In this document: piece after piece, positions 27,085-35,344 of the stretch | Layout of the letters: each line of letters begins with the position of its first letter | Numbering within the stretch: position 1 is the stretch's first letter | Assembly: GCA_050179135.1 (NCBI GenBank) | Contig: JBFXFK010000002.1 | Span: 1 to 64,000 of the forward strand | DNA length: 64,000 bases | Direction of reading: 5' to 3' | Source of the DNA: UBA4064 sp050179135 | GTDB taxonomy: Bacteria > Desulfobacterota > Desulfobacteria > Desulfobacterales > Desulfatirhabdiaceae | Program-made: the position numbers and the translations under genes | Notes under the pieces: model-generated | Told to the model about the DNA's origin: nothing | What the model saw: only the letters and a program-made list of their open reading frames with translations | Databases searched by the model: none

Positions 27085-30000
27085 TTATAAACCCGCAACC
27101 TGCTGCAAAACATATATCACCTCGGCCATGCCAATCCTGTTGTCACCGTCCACATCCGCCAACAGGTTGACCGTACCATCGGGTATCATGCCCGCCAATA
27201 CCTGCAGGGCCATGATCGCATCCGCCAGATTGACCCCTTGGTCGCCGTTGATATCGCCCGGCTGTATGGGCTCAGATTCAGGGTCCAGCGGATCAGATCC
27301 GGCATCCACCTCCGCCTTGTCGGAATATCCGTCTTCATCCGTATCCATCTTTATCGGGCTGGTGCCGTGGATGTATTCCTCGCTGTCTGTCAGGCCGTCA
27401 CCATCGGTATCGGGTAGGGTCATATCGGAACCGAATCCGGTTTCCTCGGCATCGGTCAGGCCGTCATGATCCCGGTCGTCATTGGTGATCATGTCGGAAA
27501 TCAGGGTTTCTGTTCCATCCGATAACACAGCAGATACGGCGTACAGGTATGGCGTAATGGCATCATTTTCAGCCCAGGCATGGCCCGTGTTCAGACCGAT
27601 TGCCGCACCTGTCCACAAGAGGCTCAGGTACGGTTCATTGTTCATCCGGCCGTATATTTTATAACCGGTTATTGCCTGCTGGGTTCCTGGTAACCATGAC
27701 AAATATGTTTTTAGTCCATTGTTTTGAAGCGGATCGGCCTGAAGCCCTTCGGGAGGCAGCAGTTGGGGATCAACCGAAATAACGGGTGACGCGGCTGAAC
27801 CGACTGTAAACCGGATGGTAAATGCACCACTTCCGACAAATCCGGCAAATGGTGTCTGTTCGAAGCGTGTTTCATCTGAATAGCCAATGGTTCCCCGAAA
27901 ATTCCGCTGATAACTGCTGGTCAGGTTGAGGGTGTATATTCCATCCTCCGGATTTTCGATTGACATGAATCCGGATTCACTGTCCATCTTCATGTCTCCG
28001 GAACTGAAATCATTCACGATGGAACCGGTGGACGGATCAAAGCCCAGCTTTTTGCCCGATGGGCTCACCAGATAGGGGGATACCGGCCCGTCGATGCTCA
28101 GATTCAATACAGGGGTGGCTGTCTCTTCATCCAACGCCAGAAACCGGGTCTGGACCGCTTCGCCGGTGATGAACGATATGATTTCATCACGATATGTTTT
28201 GATAAGTGTTGCATGACTGCTATTCTCCACAGGTTTGTGCGCTGTTACATTTGCAGCTTCTGCGCTGGAAAGCAACACCGTTCCATCTCCTTCATCCGGC
28301 ATGTCTGGGCCCCCCTTTGGTACGCCACAAACATACATTTCATTTGGTTTGCCGACATAAATACGCCGAATGGTATTTTTGTCGCTACCTGCAAACAGCC
28401 GTTTATCAACACTCTTAAAATCAATATTTTTGTTCAAATCCTCTATAAACGTATTGTTCTGATTGTAGGTTGCCAATCCGAAAAACGAGTTATCTCTTTG
28501 CAGAAACAGATCGGTACTCAACAACTGTCCCATACTTTTTATTTCGCTCTGATAGAATTGTCTCGTCCGAGACTTACCTCCGGCGTCGGACCATTCTACG
28601 ACATGGGTCATGTCAACTGGAAAAAGATTTTCGCCATCATGCATAACCTTATAAAGACACTGTGTCGTATTAGAATAAAAATTGAAATAAGCACTGGCGG
28701 GGTTCCAAACGCTGGTGATATCATCAGCCTTTTTGGGATCACCGCCAAACCACATGTAGTAAGGAGTGGCCGATCCGGAATTGGGCGTACCCACCATGGC
28801 AAACCGGTCGATATCATCGCTGTCGATATTTTGAATATAGTAACGGGTCAAAAGCCCGCCCATGCTATGGGCGATGACATGAACCTTGGTGGATTGGGTT
28901 TGATCCTTTACATATTTGATTGCTTCTTTCAGGTATTTTTCTGCTGCATCTTTGATTGGCATACGCCAATCGTAGGGCACTGCAAACAGATTGCAATCCA
29001 TATAATACCCGTGAGATTTCAAATCCTCGATCAGATAGCGCCATCCCGGTTGTTTTTTGAAATCATACAATCCAAAACTGTCGTTATCACCAGTACGCCA
29101 TCTGCTATCGTTCCAGACAGGTGAACTTTTCGGAAGGGTTGGAGGGTTATCATTCGGACCTGTGGAAGATCCCATAATCCCTGGAACCAGTAAAATGGGT
29201 ATTGTCTCCGGACCACAGTAAGATACGATATTTAGATATACATAATATGGATTACTGGGACCAATTGTTATCAAAAGCGACTGACTCTTAAATTCATCCT
29301 GGGCTTTGGCATATATCGTATAGGTTTTACAGGGCAGATTGGAAAACTCAAAATATCCATTGTTATTTGTAATTTTTGTCAGACTGCCCAGATATACCGT
29401 TGCGTTTGGAACAGGGTTTTTATTTTTATCCCTGACAAAGCCCGTCAATTTTCCAGTACCAGCGTTTGCACCTGTGACATCAAAATAATTGCTCTGCCCA
29501 TAAAGCCCACTGCCGCTGGCAGAGATATATCCATTTCCGCCATAATACAGCGTGACATTGCATGTGGCTGTGCCATTGGTCAGATAAACGGATGACGGGT
29601 TCATGTTGCCCAGGCTGCTGCTGAGATAAACCGTTCCATTAAACCCGCTGTTGGTATTCCCATACCCATCCTTCGCCGTAATCGTCACAGGGAAACCATC
29701 CCCCACCTGCTGTGGGGAATCCACGGCCGAAATGACCAAATAACCGGAATAACCAAATGATCCAGACTGTCCACCCCGAACGGCCCGGACATAGTAGTTA
29801 TTGCTCTTATTGTATTTGTTGCCGTAGCCGTAGCTGAAATCCACGAACCACGCGAGGTAGGTATTGCTTGCGTAGGTAGTAGACGACCAGTACCACGACG
29901 CGGCCGTATCCGGAAAATATGTCGTGTTGATTGCGCGATTGTATCGGCTGTAATCCACCAATGATCTCAATTCATTGATGGTTGGCAAACGCCAGTCCGA

Positions 30001-30915
30001 ATGTCCCCCAAGGGACAATCCCTCGCAATAGGCCAGTGCATTTTTCCAGGTCATGGCATTGTCTGGTGTCTCCTGCTGCCATGTCAGACCGGTGGAAGAA
30101 TCGGTAACCGTGCCATCACCATTATCCACAAATCCGCCTGCAGGTTCAGCATTCTGTATGGCCGGTGTATTCGCGGTTTCAAATGATCCAATGACCGAAT
30201 TGCCAAATGACCCAGACTGTCCACCCCGAACGGCCCGGACATAGTTGCTATTGGTCTTATTGCCGTAGTCGTCGTAGCCGTAGAAGAAATACACGCTCCA
30301 CGCGTAGTTGGTATGGTTTGCGTAGGTAGTAGACGACCAGTACCACGACGCGGCCGTATTCGGAAAATACGCGGTATGGATTGTAGGCCCGGGATATGGA
30401 ATACTGCGGTCAACAATAAACGCCAGTTCCTTTATCGTTGGGAGCCGCCAGTCGCTATGACCGCCATAGTTGGCATTGTTCAGGGCCTTGATAAAATCTT
30501 CGGTATCCGTGCCATCACCCGGTGTACCGGCATTTCCGCCATTGGTGGCCCAGTTGCTGTCATACCAGGTGTAGATGTTGTCGGCATCGTGGGGATCGCT
30601 GTAGTTTGGGTTACCATCCTTGTTCGTTTTCACCTCCCAGATCAGCCCGGTCACGTTGTCTTTCACCATGGACCATGATGTAGCGGAATCGGACAGGGCA
30701 TTGCCGTTGCTGTCCAGTTTGGTGTAGGAAGGTGGATTGATGCTGTAGCTGGCGTCTTGGCCGTAATAGTCCTGACCCGGGGATGGGCAGGGGATTTCGA
30801 CCGAATCATTATAACATTTTGTCTGCCCGGTGTCGGGTACCGGGGCGGCAAACAGTGAAAAAGCCGGGAACATCATGAACAGAACCATGAAAACGATTTT
30901 AAATTTTTTCATCAT
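27085..30915 (-). CDS. Secreted mosaic protein: two Lcl/DUF1566 domains, LCAT-type hydrolase, TSP3/dockerin-like repeats
   Basis: A 1276-aa exported protein with a Sec signal peptide (FKIVFMVLFMMFPAFSLFAA). In order: Lcl/DUF1566 C-type-lectin-like domain 1 (~60-240, GGHSDWRLPTIKEL), domain 2 (~255-390), an Ig-like/invasin-type domain (~395-485), a carboxypeptidase-regulatory-like domain (GKLTGFVRDKNKNPVPNATV), an alpha/beta hydrolase of LCAT type (PILLVPGIMGSS, VPYDWR, HVIAHSMGG with nucleophile Ser684), a fibronectin-like region and calcium-binding TSP3 repeats (DRDHDGLTDAEE) ending in a dockerin-like pair (DINGDQGVNLADAIMALQVL). The likely role is a surface or extracellular lipase/acyltransferase with a ligand-binding front. 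The lectin-like domains carry DGR-type variable regions (see separate entries). Palindromic arrays flank the gene, and it separates the two T6SS operon blocks. GGGGAAG precedes ATGATG. Confidence 0.85.
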   Translation of the reverse strand: MMKKFKIVFMVLFMMFPAFSLFAAPVPDTGQTKCYNDSVEIPCPSPGQDYYGQDASYSINPPSYTKLDSNGNALSDSATSWSMVKDNVTGLIWEVKTNKDGNPNYSDPHDADNIYTWYDSNWATNGGNAGTPGDGTDTEDFIKALNNANYGGHSDWRLPTIKELAFIVDRSIPYPGPTIHTAYFPNTAASWYWSSTTYANHTNYAWSVYFFYGYDDYGNKTNSNYVRAVRGGQSGSFGNSVIGSFETANTPAIQNAEPAGGFVDNGDGTVTDSSTGLTWQQETPDNAMTWKNALAYCEGLSLGGHSDWRLPTINELRSLVDYSRYNRAINTTYFPDTAASWYWSSTTYASNTYLAWFVDFSYGYGNKYNKSNNYYVRAVRGGQSGSFGYSGYLVISAVDSPQQVGDGFPVTITAKDGYGNTNSGFNGTVYLSSSLGNMNPSSVYLTNGTATCNVTLYYGGNGYISASGSGLYGQSNYFDVTGANAGTGKLTGFVRDKNKNPVPNATVYLGSLTKITNNNGYFEFSNLPCKTYTIYAKAQDEFKSQSLLITIGPSNPYYVYLNIVSYCGPETIPILLVPGIMGSSTGPNDNPPTLPKSSPVWNDSRWRTGDNDSFGLYDFKKQPGWRYLIEDLKSHGYYMDCNLFAVPYDWRMPIKDAAEKYLKEAIKYVKDQTQSTKVHVIAHSMGGLLTRYYIQNIDSDDIDRFAMVGTPNSGSATPYYMWFGGDPKKADDITSVWNPASAYFNFYSNTTQCLYKVMHDGENLFPVDMTHVVEWSDAGGKSRTRQFYQSEIKSMGQLLSTDLFLQRDNSFFGLATYNQNNTFIEDLNKNIDFKSVDKRLFAGSDKNTIRRIYVGKPNEMYVCGVPKGGPDMPDEGDGTVLLSSAEAANVTAHKPVENSSHATLIKTYRDEIISFITGEAVQTRFLALDEETATPVLNLSIDGPVSPYLVSPSGKKLGFDPSTGSIVNDFSSGDMKMDSESGFMSIENPEDGIYTLNLTSSYQRNFRGTIGYSDETRFEQTPFAGFVGSGAFTIRFTVGSAASPVISVDPQLLPPEGLQADPLQNNGLKTYLSWLPGTQQAITGYKIYGRMNNEPYLSLLWTGAAIGLNTGHAWAENDAITPYLYAVSAVLSDGTETLISDMITNDDRDHDGLTDAEETGFGSDMTLPDTDGDGLTDSEEYIHGTSPIKMDTDEDGYSDKAEVDAGSDPLDPESEPIQPGDINGDQGVNLADAIMALQVLAGMIPDGTVNLLADVDGDNRIGMAEVIYVLQQVAGL
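29753..29919 (-). repeat. DGR-type variable region, copy 2 (Lcl domain 2)
   Basis: This 167-bp block pairs with 30203-30369 at a constant offset of 450 bp. It codes for WYWSSTTYAxxTxxAWxV to YVRAVRGGQSGSF, the ligand-binding end of the C-type-lectin fold. Outside a 72-bp core the two blocks differ at 2 of 95 bases; inside the core (29796-29867) they differ at 19. The coding-strand 3' end is GC-rich (CGGGCCGTTCGGGGTGG), as expected for an initiation-of-mutagenic-homology site. Confidence 0.75.
30203..30369 (-). repeat. DGR-type variable region, copy 1 (Lcl domain 1)
   Basis: Partner of 29753-29919. The 19 core differences (30246-30317) all change the amino acid. Eighteen are at codon positions 1 or 2 and one at position 3 (30265). 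Thirteen of the 19 base pairs include A on the coding strand, and the other six fit if the template has A and both copies mutated. Codons such as AAC/AGC, AAC/TAC, AGC/TTC, TTC/AGC and GAC/AAC all point back to AAY, the usual DGR template codon. No template repeat or reverse transcriptase was found in the window. Confidence 0.75.
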
Positions 30916-32059
30916 TTTCTTCCCCTGTTATTGGTTGCGTTTGTAGCCGCAAACCCGGGTTACGATTGGCCATTCATTTTCATGGCTGGGGGCGACCAAA
31001 CCCTTGATCATGAGCAGTTATCGTAAAATTACACTCGGTATCGAAATATGAATCACGTGTATCGATCCATCGTAGCCCGGGTTAGCGGCTATCGCCTTGA
31101 AAAGCTGCCATACCCGGGGATCGGAATTTACCGCTTTATTCCCGGGTTTGGAAACCCGGGCTACGATCGGTCACACATTTTCATGGCTGGGGGTGACCAA
31201 ACCCTTGATCATGAGCCGTGAAAATGCACTCGGTATCGAAATATGAATCGCGTGTATCGATCTATCGTAGCCCGGGTTAGCGGCTATCGCCTTGAAAAGC
31301 TGCTATACCCGGGGATCGGAATTTACCGTTTTATTCCCGGGTAAGGAAACCCGGGCTACGATCTGTCAAACCCGGCCGATGCATACCGCCCCGTAGCATA
31401 GGGCCTTGTGCCCGTTTTTATCATGAAAACCAGAACCGGTGATACGCAACAAACGCCCACAAGGGGCTATGCTACGTTTTTCGGAATTAACCGCTTTATT
31501 CCCGGGTATGGCAGCTTTTCAAGGCGATAGCCGCTAACCCGGGCTACGATCTGTCAAACCCGGCCGATGCATTCCGCCCCGTAGCTTAGGGCCTTGTTCC
31601 CGTTTTTATCACGAAAACCAGAACCGGTGATAAGCAACAAACGCCCACAAGGGGCTATGCTACGCTCCGAATCAACAGTTTCATTTTCATGTCAGGCGGG
31701 CGAACTCACCGGAATGATTCATGAACGTTTAACGTGAAAATACTTTTAACCACGGAATACATGAAACATGCGAAAAATGATCTTCAGGCATCGTAGCCCG
31801 GGTTTCCAAACCCGGGGATCGGAATTTACCGCTTTATTCCCGGGTATGGAAACCCGGGCTACGATGGCCGGTCCATTTTCATTCCTGGGGGGTGAATCTT
31901 CCGAAATGATTCATGAACGTTTAACGTGAAAATGCATGGATCTCCGCCCGTGTAGCATAGGGCCTTGTGCCCGTTTTTATCATGAAAACCAGAACCGGTG
32001 ATAAGCAACAAACGCCCACAAGGGGCTATGCTACGTTTTGGCGCATGGTTGACCGTGAA
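30916..32059. repeat. Right palindromic repeat array (families A and B)
   Basis: About 1.1 kb without genes. Family A: a half copy near 30945-30966, full copies 31069-31166, 31264-31362 and 31790-31865, and an inverted partial copy 31482-31550. Family B: 31393-31475, 31581-31663 and 31952-32034. A ~197-bp unit (spacer CCAAACCCTTGATCATGAGC plus a family A palindrome) is tandemly duplicated at about 30975-31173 and 31177-31370. Two spacers share ATGATTCATGAACGTTTAAC (near 31712 and 31903). The A arms are 15 bp and perfect (ATCGTAGCCCGGGTT / AACCCGGGCTACGAT), with internal CCCGGG palindromes nested inside. Confidence 0.85.
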
Positions 32060-32166
32060 AATGTATTCAGTATTGAGATATGAGTAGTGCGTATTGAGAA
32101 CCAGCCAATCCGCCTGACCGTCCAACGGCAGCACGGCCTGAATGCTGGTTGCGGCACCTTCAGACT
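32060..32166. repeat. Dispersed ~105-bp repeat, copy 1
   Basis: Words TCAGTATTGA, TATGAGT, TGCGTATTGAGAA, CCGCCTGACCGTCCAACGGC and GGTTGC recur in the same order at 63680-63782. A looser inverted relative is at about 52010-52078. All three lie in intergenic DNA near gene ends, so they may be non-autonomous mobile or REP-type elements. No coding potential. Confidence 0.6.
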
Positions 32167-32188
32167 TCAGCCTTCAGCCTTCATCCTT

Positions 32189-32965
32189 TTACACCAGTGT
32201 TACCGAAAACACCTCCGCATCATCCCCATCGGGAAACGGACCAAACACCAGTGAATGGGGCGCCCCCGTTACACGGGCATAGTAGGATTCAGCCGGGGAC
32301 AGATCATTGGCAACCCCCCAGGCCACATACTCCCGATCACTTACCGCCAGTTTCATGCCCCGTACCGGATAATGCAGGGTGGCGTTCTGTGGCACGGTTC
32401 CGGCGAGACCAACACCGTGGGCGTCGGGTGCAATTCCGGATGGACCAAAGCAGCCCAGAAACGCCCCTTTCCAGGGGTCGCGTCCCGGTCCGATTTCAAA
32501 CCACAGCCCCAGGCCGGGCAAAGGATGCACATCCAGCCGATAATCCGCCGAATCTTTTGGCCGGATCCCGCTGGCCCGCGTAACCGCCTTTACCCCCAGT
32601 CCGGACGGTACGGATTCCGCACCCAGAAGCGGTGTGGGCAGCGCATTCACATCCACTTTTCCGCCGGATGGTGATATCAGAATGGGAAAGTTGTGGCCAT
32701 GGGCCGACCGGACGGCCAGAGCCAGCAGCCCCAGCCCCTGGCGGGTGATTGGATCGGCAAACCGGGATGCCTGTCCCACGATGACCCAGACGCTGCAATC
32801 GGGTTTCACCAGATCCGGTATCGGCCCTGCCCATGCCATATTGGCCAGATCATCTTCCCAGAAATGGCCGGCCGGATCAAGGCCGTAACGGGCCATTTCC
32901 TCAAAAATCACTCGGCCGAGGTCTTCATTTTTTTCCAGCAGGGTAATCCATACGCGTTTTTTCAT
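32189..32965 (-). CDS. Uncharacterised 258-aa protein downstream of clpV
   Basis: No signal peptide or membrane segment. The N-terminal part (KKRVWITLLEKNEDLGRVIF, AWAGPIPDLVKPDCSVWVIV, GLGLLALAVRSAHGHNFPIL) looks like an alternating alpha/beta fold. The second half is beta-rich with a C-terminal Ig-like feel (ESYYARVTGAPHSLVFGPFP). ATG 32965 has GGAG upstream and lies 11 bp past the clpV stop, so it is the last gene of the tssA-clpV operon. I do not recognise a family; a T6SS accessory or regulator is a guess from position. A longer upstream extension of the frame overlaps clpV and is not used. Confidence 0.7.
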   Translation of the reverse strand: MKKRVWITLLEKNEDLGRVIFEEMARYGLDPAGHFWEDDLANMAWAGPIPDLVKPDCSVWVIVGQASRFADPITRQGLGLLALAVRSAHGHNFPILISPSGGKVDVNALPTPLLGAESVPSGLGVKAVTRASGIRPKDSADYRLDVHPLPGLGLWFEIGPGRDPWKGAFLGCFGPSGIAPDAHGVGLAGTVPQNATLHYPVRGMKLAVSDREYVAWGVANDLSPAESYYARVTGAPHSLVFGPFPDGDDAEVFSVTLV

Positions 32966-32976
32966 GGGGTGTCTCC

Positions 32977-35244
32977 TTACGCGAATGTCATGGTGAATCC
33001 GCCATCCTCTCCCACATCCAGGGTGAGGGATGACGGCATGCCGGCGCCGGACATATGGCCGAGGATTTCCTGGGACAGGCGTGGCAGAATGGTTCCGGAC
33101 AGGATGTATTCGATGTTTCGCGCCCCGGTCTCGACCTCGGTGCATCGGGCCGCAATCTGCTCCGCCACGGCAGGCGCACTGGTCATGGTCATTTTGTTGT
33201 TGTTCCACAGACGCGATGCCAGTGCATCAAGCTTGATTTTGGTAATGCGGATCAGGGCCTCCATCGACAGGCTGGCGTAGGGTACGATGGACATCCGGGC
33301 CAGGAGCGCGGGTTTGAAATGGGCGGACAGCATGGGGCGTATGGCGCCCAGCACGGCATCCAGTCCGGTTTCCGCCCCATCCCGGGTCATCTCCTGTATG
33401 ACATCCCCTGCCAGATTGGAGGTCAGCATGATGATTGTGTTGCGAAAACTGATTTCCTTGCCTTCACCATCGGTCAGCAATCCCTTGTCAAACACCTGAT
33501 AAAACAGGTTCATGACATCGGGATGGGCCTTTTCCACCTCATCCAGCAGGACCACGCTGTAGGGTCTCTGGCGAACCGCCTCGCTGAGCATGCCGCCTTC
33601 GCCATATCCCACATAACCCGGAGGAGAACCGATCAGGCGGGAAACCGTATGCTTTTCCTGAAATTCACTCATGTTGATCGTCACCACGCTCTTTTCATCA
33701 CCAAAAAGCAGATCAGCCAGAACCAGACCCGTCTCGGTTTTGCCCACCCCGGAAGGACCCACCAGCAGGAACACACCGGTCGGCTGCTGGGGAGACCGCA
33801 GTCCGGCCCGGGAGGATTTGATCGCCTCGGATACCGCCTTTACGGCCACAGCCTGTCCCTTGATCCGTTCCGAGAGCCGGTTTTCCAGATCCGCCACAAC
33901 CCCGGCCTGTTCACGGGCCACCTTGCCGATGGGTATACCGGTCCAGTCACTGACGACTTTGGCGACAATATCCGGCGTCACCTCGATGGATACCAGTCCC
34001 TCTTCCCCGACAGTTGTCCCGTAATTGTTTCTGGCTTCTGTAAACGCCGTCTGCAGTGCGGTCCGCGACTCGGGCAGGCTGTTTTCGTCCTGCATGGCGT
34101 CGTTATAGGCGTTTCTGGCATCGATCAGGGCATGGGCCGCATTCAGTTCGGTTTGCCAAGCCCCATACAGGTTTTCCCGCTGACCGGTCAGGGACAAAAT
34201 GGTCTCATTCAGATCGACGATATGGGTTTCATCCACACTGGCGCCGTTTTGACGGTCACGCTCCAGGGCCTTTTTTTCACGCTCGGCCGCCTGAATGGCC
34301 CGCTCCGTGTCTTCCAGCTCTCCGGGCTTGGCCGACAGGCTAACCTTGACCCGGGCGCAGGCCGTATCCAGCAGATCGATGGCCTTGTCGGGCAAAAACC
34401 GTCCGGTGATATACCGATCCGAAAACTCCGCAGCCGCCTGAATGGCATCGTCCCGAATGACCACATGATGGGCCTTTTCGTACGCATCGCGAACGCCCCG
34501 CAGAATCAGGGCCGCTGTCGTGACGCTGGGCTCGTCCAGCTTGACCAGTTGAAAGCGCCGGGCCAGCGCCGGATCCTTTTCAAAATATTTTTTGTATTCC
34601 TTCCAGGTTGTGGCGGCGCATGTCCGGATTTCACCCCGCGCCAGGGCCGGCTTGAGCAGGTTGGCGGCATCCGACCCGCCGGCCGATCCACCGGCCCCCA
34701 CCAGGGTATGGGCCTCATCGATAAACAGCACAATGGGCTTTTCGCTGGATTTGATTTCATCCAGAACACCCTTCAGGCGGCGTTCAAATTCACCTTTCAT
34801 GCCGGCGCCCGCCTCGAGCAGCCCCATGTCCAGGCCCAGCAGGGTGACACCGGCCAACACATCCGGAACATCCCCTTCTACGATGCGCAAGGCCAGGCCC
34901 TCGATGACCGCTGTTTTGCCAACACCGGGGTCACCGACCAGAATCGGATTGTTTTTTCTCCGGCGGGCCAGAATATCCACGATCTGGCGGATTTCCAAAT
35001 CCCGACCAAAGACCGCATCGATTTTTCCGTTTTTGGCCTTGGCCGTAAAATCCTCACAGAATTTGGCGATGAAGCTTTCGCCTGCAGGACCGGAACCACC
35101 GGCTGCTCCGGCTGCACCTTCCCCAGCACCGGTATCCGCACTTTCCACGGATAGTTTGGCCAGTTCGCGAAATGTCTTTTGCAGTTCTTCGCGGTTGATC
35201 TGTCCGATCTGATCGGCGTAGCCGCCCTGTGCATAAATGGCCGG
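32977..35244 (-). CDS. clpV: ClpV / TssH AAA+ ATPase, 5' end lost in assembly gap
   Basis: T6SS ClpB-type ATPase that disassembles the contracted TssB/TssC sheath. Visible from the end of the N-domain onward: first AAA+ module with Walker A GDPGVGKT and Walker B IVLFIDEAHTL, a ClpV middle helix region, second module with Walker A GPSGVGKTE and Walker B VVLLDEVEKAHPD, and a C-terminal small domain. About 755 residues remain; normal ClpV is ~860-900 aa, so the N-terminal ~110-150 residues lie in the N gap. A gene order tssG-clpV on the minus strand is clear from both flanks. Confidence 0.92.
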   Translation of the reverse strand, partial: PAIYAQGGYADQIGQINREELQKTFRELAKLSVESADTGAGEGAAGAAGGSGPAGESFIAKFCEDFTAKAKNGKIDAVFGRDLEIRQIVDILARRRKNNPILVGDPGVGKTAVIEGLALRIVEGDVPDVLAGVTLLGLDMGLLEAGAGMKGEFERRLKGVLDEIKSSEKPIVLFIDEAHTLVGAGGSAGGSDAANLLKPALARGEIRTCAATTWKEYKKYFEKDPALARRFQLVKLDEPSVTTAALILRGVRDAYEKAHHVVIRDDAIQAAAEFSDRYITGRFLPDKAIDLLDTACARVKVSLSAKPGELEDTERAIQAAEREKKALERDRQNGASVDETHIVDLNETILSLTGQRENLYGAWQTELNAAHALIDARNAYNDAMQDENSLPESRTALQTAFTEARNNYGTTVGEEGLVSIEVTPDIVAKVVSDWTGIPIGKVAREQAGVVADLENRLSERIKGQAVAVKAVSEAIKSSRAGLRSPQQPTGVFLLVGPSGVGKTETGLVLADLLFGDEKSVVTINMSEFQEKHTVSRLIGSPPGYVGYGEGGMLSEAVRQRPYSVVLLDEVEKAHPDVMNLFYQVFDKGLLTDGEGKEISFRNTIIMLTSNLAGDVIQEMTRDGAETGLDAVLGAIRPMLSAHFKPALLARMSIVPYASLSMEALIRITKIKLDALASRLWNNNKMTMTSAPAVAEQIAARCTEVETGARNIEYILSGTILPRLSQEILGHMSGAGMPSSLTLDVGEDGGFTMTFA

Positions 35245-35344
35245 NNNNNNNNNNNNNNNNNNNNNNNNNNNNNNNNNNNNNNNNNNNNNNNNNNNNNNNN
35301 NNNNNNNNNNNNNNNNNNNNNNNNNNNNNNNNNNNNNNNNNNNN
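35245..35344. other. Assembly gap (100 N)
   Basis: Exactly 100 N, the customary placeholder. TssG is cut at residue ~232 on one side and ClpV lacks its first ~110-150 residues on the other, so about 0.6-0.9 kb is probably missing. Any frame read through the N run is artificial. Confidence 0.97.

Noticed and set aside
30975..32034. Repeats suggestive of a CRISPR array
   Set aside because: Units are long nested palindromes of ~75-100 bp with repeated spacers and irregular spacing, and there are no cas genes.
32189..33208. Longer version of the 258-aa gene starting at 33208
   Set aside because: It would overlap clpV by over 230 bp in another frame. ATG 32965 with GGAG upstream explains the gene.
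33055..35154. Open frame of ~700 codons on the plus strand
   Set aside because: It is antisense to clpV, whose Walker motifs and order are unmistakable. The translation has no recognisable domain. It is a composition shadow.
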